A stretch of DNA of 11,217 nt from Palsa-872 sp036844615. Its GTDB lineage: Bacteria; Chloroflexota; Dormibacteria; Dormibacterales; Dormibacteraceae. The stretch is from assembly GCA_036844615.1 (NCBI GenBank), contig DAIUFK010000073.1, positions 1-11,217 of the forward strand, written 5' to 3'. Shown in pieces: positions 1 to 6,380 of this stretch. The position numbers and the translations under genes are program-made. How positions within the stretch are numbered: the first letter of the stretch is position 1; each line of letters begins with the position of its first letter. Below the pieces are notes generated by a model that saw only the letters and a program-made list of their open reading frames with translations, made no database searches and had not been told where the DNA came from.

Positions 1-444
1 CTGCAGCGCTGGGCTTCGCAGGAGGTGAGCAGGCACCGCGGCCTGATCGACAAGTTCGCGGGAGATGCGGTGATGGCAACTTTCAACATCTCGGGGCAGA
101 GCGTCGATCACACGCTGCAGGCGCTGAAGGCAGCGATTGCCATCATCGACAAGGCGGCCCTCGCGGGGCTTCCTGTCGGTGCGGGAATTGCGGTCGGGCC
201 GGCAGTTGTGGGCAGGCTGGCGGAGTCCGCCAACGTGAGCGTGCTGGGCGAGGTCACGAACCTGGCGGCGAGGCTGCAGGCTCAATCGCCGGCGGGCGAG
301 GTCACCTTGAGCGAAGAGGCGCACAGGAGGGTGAGGGAGTGGCTGGCCGAGAGGCAGATCACTCCGGAGCGGCTGGAGCTGGAGCTGAAGGGTTTCAGTG
401 GACCGGTGGTCGCTTACCGCGTGCGAGCCGGCTCGGTAGGTTAG
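1..444 (+). CDS. Class III adenylate/guanylate cyclase, C-terminal part (5' end outside the window)
   Basis: The frame is open from base 1 and ends at TAG 442-444, so this is the 3' end of a longer gene; the GTG at 25 is internal. The 147 visible residues are the second half of a class III nucleotidyl cyclase catalytic domain, which makes cAMP or cGMP from ATP or GTP. Visible motifs are IDKFAGDAVMATF, holding the second metal-binding Asp and the purine-selecting Lys, and LGEVTNLAARLQ, holding the transition-state Asn and Arg. The usual end of the domain, GEVTLSEEA followed by LKGFSGPVVAYRV, is also present. These catalytic residues are intact, unlike in the GAF-cyclase at 2896-4074. The first metal Asp and any sensor domain lie upstream and cannot be seen. 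The gene converges on the dehydrogenase gene, and the two stop codons overlap by 4 bp. Family assignment is firm; substrate and input signal are unknown. Confidence 0.9.
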   Translation: MQRWASQEVSRHRGLIDKFAGDAVMATFNISGQSVDHTLQALKAAIAIIDKAALAGLPVGAGIAVGPAVVGRLAESANVSVLGEVTNLAARLQAQSPAGEVTLSEEAHRRVREWLAERQITPERLELELKGFSGPVVAYRVRAGSVG

Positions 445-1370
445 TAGCCCGCTGCGAGGTCGACCACGTTTTTCAGGGGTTCGCCACGGCGGTAGCGCTC
501 GAAGTTGTCGAGGAAGATCTCTGCGGCGCGCTCCATCTGGTGCTCGGTGGCCCAGGAGCTGTGTGGGGTAAGGATGAGGTTGGGGAGGCCCCACAGCTCC
601 GACTCCTTGGGGAGTGGCTCTGGGTCGGTGACGTCGAGGTAGGCGCCGCCGAGGTGCCCAGACTTTAGCGACGCGACAAGCGCGGCCTCGTCGATCAGGC
701 CGCCGCGTGCGATGTTCGCCACCCACGCTCCTTTGGGCAGCTTCGCGAGCTGCGACGCCCCCACGAGCGCCCTCGTCGCACCGGTCAGGGGGACCGAAAG
801 GATCAGGAGGTCGGTCTCGGGGAGGCGGGCCTCCCAATCGGCGACGGCGATGACGCCGGGCTCCTCGCCGGGATTCCTGCGCACACCGGTCACCGAGACG
901 CCGAACGGCTTCAAGCGCTCGGCGATGGCGCGCCCGATGCCGCCGTAGCCGTAGATGAGGGCCCGTTTTCCATACAGCTCGGCCAGCGATGGGGGAGGCT
1001 CGAGCCACTCGCGCCGGTCCTGGGCGCGTACGAGCTCAGGCAGGCCTTTCAGACCAGCCAGCAAGCCCATGACGACGTACTCGGAGATGGGGATGGCGCC
1101 GATCCCCGCGCCGTTGGTCAGCACCAGTCGGCGCTGCTGGAGGAGGGGAAGGGGCCAATAGTCGACCCCGGTCCCCTGGGTTGTAACCCACTTGAGATCG
1201 ACCCCGGCGTCGATTGCCTGAGCAATATCCCCGACCCCGGAGTCCACCCAAAAAACCTCAGCCGCAGGCATGGCAGCCAGGCAGGACCCCTGATCGGAGT
1301 ACCAGGCAATGTCAGCTCCGGGCAGGTCTGAAACGATGCTCTTCAGACGCTCGGGCATGACAACCTTCAC
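441..1370 (-). CDS. D-isomer specific 2-hydroxyacid dehydrogenase (NAD(P)-dependent)
   Basis: A 309-residue cytosolic oxidoreductase of the D-2-hydroxyacid dehydrogenase family, which interconverts 2-keto acids and D-2-hydroxy acids; family length is usually 310-340. The cofactor-binding Rossmann loop GYGGIG is at residues 141-146. The Arg pair at 164-165, at the end of the second strand, hints at NADPH rather than NADH. The catalytic triad is visible as Arg222 (ARGGLID), Glu251 (DPEPLP) and His270 (TPHSSW). The GTG start at 1370 is preferred because it keeps the first beta strand (MKVVMPERL). An ATG five residues... four codons downstream (1358) has GAAGG just before it and is the alternative. 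A -10-like hexamer lies 6 nt before the GTG. The gene stands alone: its stop overlaps the cyclase stop, and upstream are repeats and a nuclease gene. The substrate (glyoxylate, hydroxypyruvate, phenylpyruvate or other) cannot be told from sequence alone. Confidence 0.9.
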   Translation of the reverse strand: MKVVMPERLKSIVSDLPGADIAWYSDQGSCLAAMPAAEVFWVDSGVGDIAQAIDAGVDLKWVTTQGTGVDYWPLPLLQQRRLVLTNGAGIGAIPISEYVVMGLLAGLKGLPELVRAQDRREWLEPPPSLAELYGKRALIYGYGGIGRAIAERLKPFGVSVTGVRRNPGEEPGVIAVADWEARLPETDLLILSVPLTGATRALVGASQLAKLPKGAWVANIARGGLIDEAALVASLKSGHLGGAYLDVTDPEPLPKESELWGLPNLILTPHSSWATEHQMERAAEIFLDNFERYRRGEPLKNVVDLAAGY

Positions 1371-1376
1371 CGGTTA

Positions 1377-1382
1377 ATTGTC
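1377..1382 (-). promoter_or_regulatory. Possible -10 hexamer for the hydroxyacid dehydrogenase (leaderless type)
   Basis: On the minus strand the hexamer GACAAT is followed by 6 nt and then the GTG start at 1370, which would put transcription initiation on the start codon. No Shine-Dalgarno precedes the GTG. No convincing -35 was found. The call rests on the same arrangement at other gene starts in this window. Confidence 0.3.
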
Positions 1383-1411
1383 GTGGGTGGGATTGGGCGG
1401 CCCATAGGTGT

Positions 1412-1440
1412 GTCCTCCCCGCTTGCCGGGGAGGTGGCGG
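1412..1440 (+). repeat. Palindromic GC-rich repeat, copy A (first hairpin only)
   Basis: This copy begins GTCCTCCCCGCTTGCCGGGG and carries the 8-bp stem CCTCCCCG / CGGGGAGG with loop CTTGC, followed by TGGCGGG. The second hairpin and the GGAGGGGGCGT end seen in copies B, C and E are missing, so it is a half element. It lies 23 bp before copy B in the same orientation, in the gap between the dehydrogenase start and the nuclease stop. Confidence 0.8.
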
Positions 1441-1463
1441 GCTGAGCTAGGCGGATGTGTTTT

Positions 1464-1515
1464 GTCCTCCCCGCTTGCCGGGGAGGTGGCGCGCCGTGCG
1501 CGCCGGAGGGGGCGT
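1464..1515 (+). repeat. Palindromic GC-rich repeat, copy B (full two-hairpin element)
   Basis: A full 52-bp element. Hairpin 1 is CCTCCCCG-CTTGC-CGGGGAGG, hairpin 2 is GGCGCGC-CGT-GCGCGCC, and the end is GGAGGGGGCGT. It stops 5 bp before the TAA of the DUF559 gene (1521-1523). Its orientation is opposite to copies C and D on the other side of that gene. Identity with copy C extends slightly past the element (GGGGGCGTCCA). Confidence 0.88.
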
Positions 1516-1520
1516 CCAAG

Positions 1521-1916
1521 TTAGCTAGGCCGCCCGCGGCGCATCCGAGTAGAAGGGGCGAGCGGAGCTGGAACTTCCGAGAGGGCAAGGTCGATCGCTT
1601 CCCAGACGCCCTCAATGGGGTCCATCTCCGGATAGTCGGCCGACAACCTCAGGACCTTGAACCCCTGCGACTCGAGCCACGCTTGGCGGCGCTCGTCGTG
1701 GTCGGCGACAACGTCGTCGTGGCTGTTGCCGTCCAGCTCAACAACGAGCCGCGCGGCAAAGCAAGCGAAATCGACGATGTAGGGACCGATTGGTGCCTGC
1801 TTGCGGAACTTCCACCCATCCAGCTGCCGGCCCTTCAGGTACGACCACACGCGCCATTCCGAGGTGGTCATGTTCTTGCGCAACTGCCTAGCGCGATCGG
1901 TCTCGGGTGACGGCAC
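1521..1916 (-). CDS. DUF559 domain protein (Vsr/PD-(D/E)XK-like endonuclease)
   Basis: A 131-residue protein of the DUF559 family, related in fold to very-short-patch-repair and restriction endonucleases. Visible family marks, numbered from the GTG at 1916, are ARQLRKNMTTSEWRVW near the start, WKFRKQAPIGPYIVDF at 35-50, LVVELDG at 57-63 with His66, and ERRQAWLESQGFKVLR at 75-91. Asp49, Glu60 and Asp62 are the likely metal-binding residues. The segment after VLR differs from the usual FWN form. The start is uncertain: GTG 1916 or ATG 1871, neither with a good Shine-Dalgarno. The frame stays open upstream to 2105, but that part is translated repeats C and D (SSPLAGEVARSAGG type) and is unlikely to be native protein. 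The Pro/Arg-rich tail near the stop may also derive from repeat DNA. The cellular role is unknown. Confidence 0.8.
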   Translation of the reverse strand: MPSPETDRARQLRKNMTTSEWRVWSYLKGRQLDGWKFRKQAPIGPYIVDFACFAARLVVELDGNSHDDVVADHDERRQAWLESQGFKVLRLSADYPEMDPIEGVWEAIDLALSEVPAPLAPSTRMRRGRPS

Positions 1917-1986
1917 GTGCGCACCATCTTGCTTTTGAGTTCCGGGGGCAATCCAGGCTGTTAAACACCGGCAAGTACTCAACTGG

Positions 1987-2034
1987 ACGCCCCCTCCGGC
2001 GCTTCGCGCCACCTCCCCGGCGAGCGGGGAGGAC
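1987..2034 (-). repeat. Palindromic GC-rich repeat, copy C (full two-hairpin element)
   Basis: Read on the minus strand this begins GTCCTCCCCGCTCGCCGGGG and ends GGAGGGGGCGT, 48 bp in all. Hairpin 1 is CCTCCCCG-CTCGC-CGGGGAGG. Hairpin 2 is GGCGC-GAA-GCGCC, shorter than in copies B and E but still perfectly paired. It lies upstream of the DUF559 gene, inverted relative to copies A and B. Confidence 0.88.
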
Positions 2035-2046
2035 AAATCCTTGGGC

Positions 2047-2090
2047 AACCCTCCGGCCCTTCGGGCCACCTCCCCACAAGTGGGGAGGAT
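2047..2090 (-). repeat. Palindromic GC-rich repeat, copy D (diverged)
   Basis: Read on the minus strand this begins ATCCTCCCCACTTGTGGGGA, then GGTGGCCCGAAGGGCCGGAG. Hairpin 1 is CCTCCCCAC-TT-GTGGGGAGG and hairpin 2 is GGCCC-GAA-GGGCC. Both stems are changed on both sides compared with copies B, C and E, so pairing is kept. It has the same orientation as copy C, 12 bp away, and lacks the GGGGGCGT end. Confidence 0.8.
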
Positions 2091-2296
2091 ATTTTGCCCC
2101 TGCAAGTCCTTGCTTCGGTCCCCGTTAAGCCCTTAGAAGGGGTCCTTAGCGGCTACACAAAGTGGCCTGGCGTCTGTTAAGGTGTCCATTCTTCACTGTT
2201 TTCCTGAGCGGTCCCAACACTGCGTTCCCGCTTCGAGCTCAGGCCTGAACAGCGCCCCAGGGGTAGGGCGACTTCAAGGAAGGGAGCGCATAAGGG
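2091..2296 (+). other. Non-coding leader upstream of the lysozyme-like gene
   Basis: With copies C and D this completes the 380-bp gap between the DUF559 and lysozyme-like genes. I see no gene here. A short hairpin, CCCTT-AG-AAGGG, lies at about 2130-2141. TTGCTT (2110-2115) and TTAGAA (2133-2138) are 17 bp apart but only weakly resemble -35 and -10 boxes. Because Rpf/SLT-like genes often follow a c-di-AMP (ydaO) riboswitch, I looked for its conserved CCGAACCCGUCAGCU block and did not find it. The purine-rich GGAAGGGAG (2278-2286) is the probable ribosome binding site for the TTG at 2297. Confidence 0.4.
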
Positions 2297-2878
2297 TTGC
2301 TGCCACTGCTTCGGGCAGTCGTCGTTTGGACGGTCATGCTGGCCGCCGTGATGCTTCCACGCCTGGACCCGCCCGTGCCCTCCTACAAGGTCGCCGTCAC
2401 CCAGCAGAGCGCGTACGAGGGGCAATCATTGCTCGGCCAGACTCGCGACCAACGCTTGAAGGCGGCCCAGGACGCCCAGGTGCAGGCGTGGGTCAAGGAG
2501 CTCCAGCACGGCATGGCCGAGTACCAGGCCAAGCTCCAGGTGCTCGCGGCCGCCAAAGCCGAGGCTGACCGGTACGCAGCCCTCTCGAACCACCCGCCCC
2601 CGCCGCCTTACATCGCCAAGATCATCAACGACGCCTTCTCCCCGCTCGGCGCGCGGGCCGTCCAGTGGGCTATCAACATCGCCTACTGCGAGTCTCGATA
2701 CCACCCCAATTCGGTCAACACCGACAGCGGCGCCACCGGCCTGTTCCAGTTCATGGCGGGCACGTGGGGAGGCACCCCGTGGGCGAGCAAGTCACGCTTC
2801 GATCCGGTGGCCAACGCCCAGGCCGCCGCCTGGCTGTACAAGACTTACGGCCCCGGCCGCTGGTCCTGCCAGGGCTAG
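2297..2878 (+). CDS. Exported lysozyme-like / lytic transglycosylase (SLT/Rpf-type) domain protein
   Basis: A 193-residue predicted cell-wall protein. Residues 1-22 form an N-terminal hydrophobic segment (short start with Arg6, then AVVVWTVMLAAVML), either a signal peptide or an anchor. Residues 45-95 are Gln/Ala/Lys-rich and likely coiled coil, followed by a Pro run at 100-104. Residues 115-193 are a lysozyme-fold domain: INIAYCESRYHPNSVN with probable catalytic Glu132, then SGATGLFQFMAGTW, and a final GRWSCQG. Cys131 and Cys191 could form a disulfide. Such domains cut peptidoglycan glycan strands. TTG 2297 is chosen because it directly follows an in-frame TAA (2291-2293), has GGAAGGGAG 10 nt upstream, and gives a complete hydrophobic segment. 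ATG 2336 would cut into that segment. No catalytic NlpC or LysM partner domain is present. Whether it acts as a resuscitation-type factor is not shown. Confidence 0.85.
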   Translation: MLPLLRAVVVWTVMLAAVMLPRLDPPVPSYKVAVTQQSAYEGQSLLGQTRDQRLKAAQDAQVQAWVKELQHGMAEYQAKLQVLAAAKAEADRYAALSNHPPPPPYIAKIINDAFSPLGARAVQWAINIAYCESRYHPNSVNTDSGATGLFQFMAGTWGGTPWASKSRFDPVANAQAAAWLYKTYGPGRWSCQG

Positions 2879-2892
2879 AAAGCCCCGGTCGC

Positions 2893-2909
2893 CCGTCAGT
2901 CGCTGACGG
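2893..2909. terminator. Hairpin between convergent lysozyme-like and GAF-cyclase genes
   Basis: CCGTCAG-TCG-CTGACGG forms a perfect 7-bp stem with a 3-nt loop. It lies 14 bp after the lysozyme-like stop (2876-2878) and covers the stop of the cyclase gene on the minus strand (2896-2898). No T-run follows on either side, so it is not a classic intrinsic terminator. It may serve both convergent genes. Confidence 0.4.
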
Positions 2910-4074
2910 TGATCCGTAGCTGGTAGATCGGCTGCTTCTCGGTCATGCCCTTCAGCAGCAGCGGCTCGAAGTCGATCACCTCGACGTCGGCGGCCAGGGC
3001 ATCGCGTGTCGTCTCTGACATCAGCACCTTGGCCGGCCGCACCTTCGACAGATACGAGCTGTTGTTGACAGGCACGCCAATCAGCGTGAACTCCAGGCGC
3101 TTCTCGGACCCGACGTGGCCCGCGACCACCTCGCCGGTGTCCAACCCGATCCCCACTGAGATCTGCGGCTTGCCCGCCGCCTCGAGCTCCCCGTTGAGCC
3201 CGTCGATCTCTTCGAGCATCGCCCGCGCCGCGGCCAGCGCGCGCTGCGCGTGGTCGGCCATCGCGTTGGGTGCGCCGAACACCACGAGCATGCCGTCGCC
3301 CTGGAACTTGTCGATGTTCCCTCCGTGCGCGAGGACCGCCTCGATCATCCGGGCGAAGTAGTCGTTCAGAAAGCGAACGAGCTCCTCGGCCTCCATCGAT
3401 TGCGACAGCGCCGAGAAGCCGGCGATGTCGGAGTTCAGCATCGTCACCTCCCTACGCTCTCCGGGGAGGAACTTCGTCTCGCGGTCCGAGCGGGCGAGGA
3501 CGTAATCGGTGACCTGCTTGTTGACGTAGAGCTCAAACAGCGTGCGTAGGAACTCCGACCGCTCGTACTGCCTAGCGTTGTCGATGGCGATGGCGGCAAG
3601 GCCGGCGATCGCCTGCAGGAACTCCTTGTCCTTCTCCGCGAAGACGGCGGCGTGGAATTTGTTGTCGACGTAGACCGCCCCGATGACGCTGTCCTTGGTG
3701 ACCAGCGGCACTGCGATGATCGAGCGCAGATTCTGAAGGATCACCGACTGTTGGCCCTTGAAGCGGTCGTCCAGCGAAGCGTCGGTGGAGAGCACGGCAT
3801 TTCCGGTCCGCACGACGTGATCGATGACGGTCCGGGAGCCCAGGAACTCCTTGGACTTCTCGGGGTCCGCGTTGCCGCCGGACATCACGACCTCCATGAC
3901 GCCCGTGGCGTCGACCAGCACGATGAAGCCCCGGTCGGCCTTCATGTATTTGATCACGCTATCCATGACCCGACGCAGCACCACGGGGGGCTCGAGAGAG
4001 GAGCTGAGGTCTCGCGCGATCTCGTAAAAGATTTGATCGCGCGTGCCTAGATCTGCCTCTTGAAGCATGGCCAT
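2896..4074 (-). CDS. GAF domain plus class III adenylate/guanylate cyclase
   Basis: A 392-residue soluble signalling protein with no membrane segment. Residues ~18-165 are a GAF sensor domain (RDLSSSLEPPVVLRRVMDS through LRSIIAVPLV and IGAVYVDN). A helical linker at 170-200 joins it to a cyclase catalytic domain at ~205-390. Cyclase marks are Asp216 (NSDIAGFS) and Asp260 (DKFQGDGMLVVFG) for the two metals, Lys256 and Thr330 for purine choice, and Asn337 for the transition state. The transition-state Arg, normally in VNxAxR, is Tyr341 here (VPVNNSSYL), so activity may be low, altered or lost. The ATG at 4074 is followed by another at 4068; neither has a Shine-Dalgarno, and a TACACT hexamer lies 5 nt before the first. 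It is divergent from pcrA and convergent with the lysozyme-like gene. Ligand and output are unknown. Confidence 0.92.
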   Translation of the reverse strand: MAMLQEADLGTRDQIFYEIARDLSSSLEPPVVLRRVMDSVIKYMKADRGFIVLVDATGVMEVVMSGGNADPEKSKEFLGSRTVIDHVVRTGNAVLSTDASLDDRFKGQQSVILQNLRSIIAVPLVTKDSVIGAVYVDNKFHAAVFAEKDKEFLQAIAGLAAIAIDNARQYERSEFLRTLFELYVNKQVTDYVLARSDRETKFLPGERREVTMLNSDIAGFSALSQSMEAEELVRFLNDYFARMIEAVLAHGGNIDKFQGDGMLVVFGAPNAMADHAQRALAAARAMLEEIDGLNGELEAAGKPQISVGIGLDTGEVVAGHVGSEKRLEFTLIGVPVNNSSYLSKVRPAKVLMSETTRDALAADVEVIDFEPLLLKGMTEKQPIYQLRITVSD

Positions 4075-4079
4075 CGGGC

Positions 4080-4085
4080 AGTGTA
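4080..4085 (-). promoter_or_regulatory. Possible -10 hexamer for the GAF-cyclase gene
   Basis: On the minus strand TACACT is followed by 5 nt and ATG 4074. The transcript would start at or very near the first ATG, which slightly favours the second ATG (4068) as the start. No Shine-Dalgarno and no clear -35 are visible in the 80-bp divergent region. Confidence 0.35.
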
Positions 4086-4139
4086 ACGAAGCGTTCAGTG
4101 CGTTCCTGCGGGTTTCGGGGCCCCAATCTGGTCGACCGG

Positions 4140-4145
4140 TAAACT
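4140..4145 (+). promoter_or_regulatory. Possible -10 hexamer for the pcrA-ligA operon
   Basis: TAAACT lies 9 nt before the ATG at 4155, placing the expected transcription start about 3 nt before the start codon. The sequence between is CGATTCCCC, with no Shine-Dalgarno, so the transcript would be almost leaderless. No good -35 match was found. Confidence 0.35.
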
Positions 4146-4154
4146 CGATTCCCC

Positions 4155-6380
4155 ATGTCCTCCGGCGATTCCCCCACGCCCAACGCCGACGCCCTGCTGG
4201 ACGGCCTCAACCCGCCCCAGCGGGAAGCCGTCATGCACGAGGAAGGCCCCCTCTTGATCTTCGCCGGGGCAGGCAGCGGCAAGACCCGCGTCCTGACCGC
4301 CCGGATCGCCTACCTCATCGCCACCCACCAGGTCTGGCCCGACCGCCTGCTCGCCGTCACCTTCACCAACAAGGCCGCCAAGGAAATGCGGAGCCGCGTC
4401 GAGACGCTGGTCGGGGAGGGCGCCGGCAAGATGTGGGTGGGCACCTTCCACTCCACCGCGGTCAAGATCCTGCGCCGCGACGCGCCACGGATCGGCGTCG
4501 TGCCGAGCTTCGCCATCTTCGACGAGGACGACACGCGCGCCGCCCTGAGGCGGGTGCTCGACGACCTGAAGCTCGACCCGAAGCGCTACCCGGTGCCCGC
4601 CCTGAGCAACGCGATCTCCGCGGCGAAAAACGAGCTGAAGGGCCCGGCCGACTATCCCAACCGCAGCTACCACGACGAGGTGGTGCGCCGCGTTTATGAG
4701 GGCTACCAGGACCTGCTCCGCCGCTCTGGCGGTCTCGACTTCGACGACCTGATCATGAAATTGGTGGAGCTCCTCAACACCGACGAGGAGGCCCTCGAGA
4801 AGTGGCGCGACCGCTTCCGCCACGTGCTCGTCGACGAGTACCAGGACACCAACCGCGCGCAGTACGTGCTGGTCAACCTCCTGGCGGCTGAGCACCGCAA
4901 CGTCGTGGTCGTCGGTGACGACGATCAGTCCATCTATCGGTTCCGCGGCGCCGACGTCCGCAACATCCTCGACTTCCGCAAGGACTATCCCGACGCGCAC
5001 GTCGTGCGCCTGGAGCAGAACTATCGCTCGAGCCAGGCCATCCTCGACGCTGCCTACAGCGTCATCCGCAGCAATCCGGAGCGAGCCGAAAAGAAGCTGT
5101 GGACCGACCGCGCGGGCGGCGAAAAGGTGTGCGCCACGCAGGCGTACAACGAGGTGGAGGAGGCGGAATTCGTCGCCGACGAGATCGAGCGCCTGCGCAA
5201 GACCGAGAACCGCGGCTACTCCGACTTCGCCATCCTCTACCGCACCAACGCGCAGTCCCGCTCCTTCGAGGACGTGCTGGCGCGCCGCCGCATCCCCTAT
5301 CGGCTGGTCGGGGGCATTCGCTTTTGGGAGCGCCGCGAGGTCAAGGACGTCGTCGCCTACCTGCGCTTCTGTTTCAACCCGAAGGACGCGCTGAGCTTCG
5401 CGAGGATCGTGTCGGTGCCGCCGCGGAAAATCGGCAACGTGACGGTAGACGCACTCAGCGCGCGCTCGCGCGAAACGGAAGAGGACTTCCTGGCCCTCCT
5501 CGCGGACCCAGCCCGCGTCCCCGGCCTGCCTCGCGCGGCGATAGTGCCCCTGCAGAAGTTCCGCACCCAGCTCGAATCGTTGCGCTCGGTGATGGGCGTG
5601 CTGCGCCCGAGCGAGCTGCTCGACCACGTCATCGAGGTCCTGGATTTGCGCCAGCACTACCTCGACGGCACGCCGCAGGGCGAGGCGCGCATGGAGAACC
5701 TCAACGAGCTGCGCGGCCTGGCCGAGAGCTTCGACGACCGCGAGCCTGCACAGGGCCTTGAGGACTTCTTGGCCGAGGTGGCGCTGGTGTCGGACGTCGA
5801 CGCGTACGACGAGAACGGCGAGGGCGCGACCCTCATCACGCTGCACATGGTCAAGGGCCTTGAGTTCCCAGTCGTCTTCATGGTCGGGATGGAGGAGGGC
5901 CTGCTGCCGCACCAGCGCGCGCTCGACGAGCGCGAGGAGAACCCCTCCGCGGTGGGCGCCGCGACCGAGATGGCCGAGGAGCGCCGCCTCTGCTACGTGG
6001 GCATGACCCGTGCCAAGGACCGCCTATACCTGAGCTGCGCGTTCCGCCGCCACCTGTATGGGCGGTCGCAGCCTGCGTTCCCGAGCCGTTTTCTGACCGA
6101 GATCCCCCAGTCGATGCTGTCGGCTCCGCGCGGGAGCGCGCCGGTGGCGCCACCGCGCCAGGGCTACAAGGAGCGCTACCAGGAGCTCCAGGTCAAGGCG
6201 GCCCCCGCAGCCCCGCCCGTGCAGCGGTTCTCCAGCGGGGATCGGGTGTCCCACCCCGCCTTCGGCAGCGGCATTGTGGTCAAGAGCACGCTGACGCGCA
6301 CCGACGAGGAGCTGGTCATCAAGTTCGACAAGGTTGGTCTCAAAATCCTGTCGGGCATGATCGCGCCCCTGACCAAATGA
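4155..6380 (+). CDS. pcrA: ATP-dependent DNA helicase, UvrD/PcrA type
   Basis: A 741-residue SF1 3'-5' DNA helicase, the usual PcrA/UvrD length, which unwinds DNA in nucleotide excision and mismatch repair and removes RecA filaments and transcription blocks. Motifs in order: Walker A FAGAGSGKT (~36-44), Ia AVTFTNKAAKEM (~76), II LVDEYQDTN (~224-232), III VVGDDDQSIYRFRGA (~252), IV LEQNYRSS (~286), V TLHMVKGLEFPVVF (~560-573), and VI CYVGMTRAKDRLYLS (~613). The end (~690-738, GDRVSHPAFGSGIV) is the Tudor-like tail that binds RNA polymerase in Gram-positive PcrA. The ATG at 4155 begins the normal N-terminus just before GLNPPQREAV. The stop overlaps the ligA start as ATGA. No key motif is missing. 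UvrD and PcrA names are partly interchangeable; the tail and the ligA neighbour favour PcrA. Confidence 0.97.
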   Translation: MSSGDSPTPNADALLDGLNPPQREAVMHEEGPLLIFAGAGSGKTRVLTARIAYLIATHQVWPDRLLAVTFTNKAAKEMRSRVETLVGEGAGKMWVGTFHSTAVKILRRDAPRIGVVPSFAIFDEDDTRAALRRVLDDLKLDPKRYPVPALSNAISAAKNELKGPADYPNRSYHDEVVRRVYEGYQDLLRRSGGLDFDDLIMKLVELLNTDEEALEKWRDRFRHVLVDEYQDTNRAQYVLVNLLAAEHRNVVVVGDDDQSIYRFRGADVRNILDFRKDYPDAHVVRLEQNYRSSQAILDAAYSVIRSNPERAEKKLWTDRAGGEKVCATQAYNEVEEAEFVADEIERLRKTENRGYSDFAILYRTNAQSRSFEDVLARRRIPYRLVGGIRFWERREVKDVVAYLRFCFNPKDALSFARIVSVPPRKIGNVTVDALSARSRETEEDFLALLADPARVPGLPRAAIVPLQKFRTQLESLRSVMGVLRPSELLDHVIEVLDLRQHYLDGTPQGEARMENLNELRGLAESFDDREPAQGLEDFLAEVALVSDVDAYDENGEGATLITLHMVKGLEFPVVFMVGMEEGLLPHQRALDEREENPSAVGAATEMAEERRLCYVGMTRAKDRLYLSCAFRRHLYGRSQPAFPSRFLTEIPQSMLSAPRGSAPVAPPRQGYKERYQELQVKAAPAAPPVQRFSSGDRVSHPAFGSGIVVKSTLTRTDEELVIKFDKVGLKILSGMIAPLTK

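Larger units (their letters stand above)
1412..2090 (-). mobile_element. Candidate cassette: DUF559 nuclease gene flanked by inverted palindromic repeats
   Basis: Repeat copies A and B lie on the left (1412-1515) and copies C and D on the right (1987-2090), in opposite orientation, with a single nuclease gene between them. The inner ends of B and C match as GGGGGCGTCCA in inverted orientation. The layout recalls REP-flanked RAYT transposase genes, but the central gene is a DUF559 nuclease rather than a transposase. No target-site duplication was recognised. Mobility is an inference; the inverted flanking repeats are directly visible. Confidence 0.35.

Noticed and set aside
424..445. GAGCCGGCTC palindrome at the convergent cyclase/dehydrogenase stops as a terminator
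   Set aside because: It leaves no loop, has no T-run and lies inside cyclase coding sequence; chance in GC-rich DNA is likelier.
1412..1515. A CRISPR array made of copies A and B
   Set aside because: There are only two adjacent copies, they are of unequal length, the spacing is 23 bp, no cas genes are near, and the same element occurs elsewhere in inverted orientation.
2106..2296. A c-di-AMP (ydaO-type) riboswitch before the lysozyme-like gene
   Set aside because: The context is suggestive because such genes are often controlled this way, but the conserved CCGAACCCGUCAGCU-like block and the paired GGGGUGAA region are not present.
2182..2568. A 128-codon open frame starting upstream of the lysozyme-like gene in another frame
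   Set aside because: It overlaps most of the first half of the lysozyme-like gene, is Arg/Gly/Ala-rich without motifs, and lacks a Shine-Dalgarno.
4095..5912. A 605-codon open frame on the minus strand opposite pcrA
   Set aside because: It lies wholly antisense to a clear helicase gene, is rich in Val, His, Asp and Arg with no recognisable domain, and is the usual product of high-GC third-position bias.
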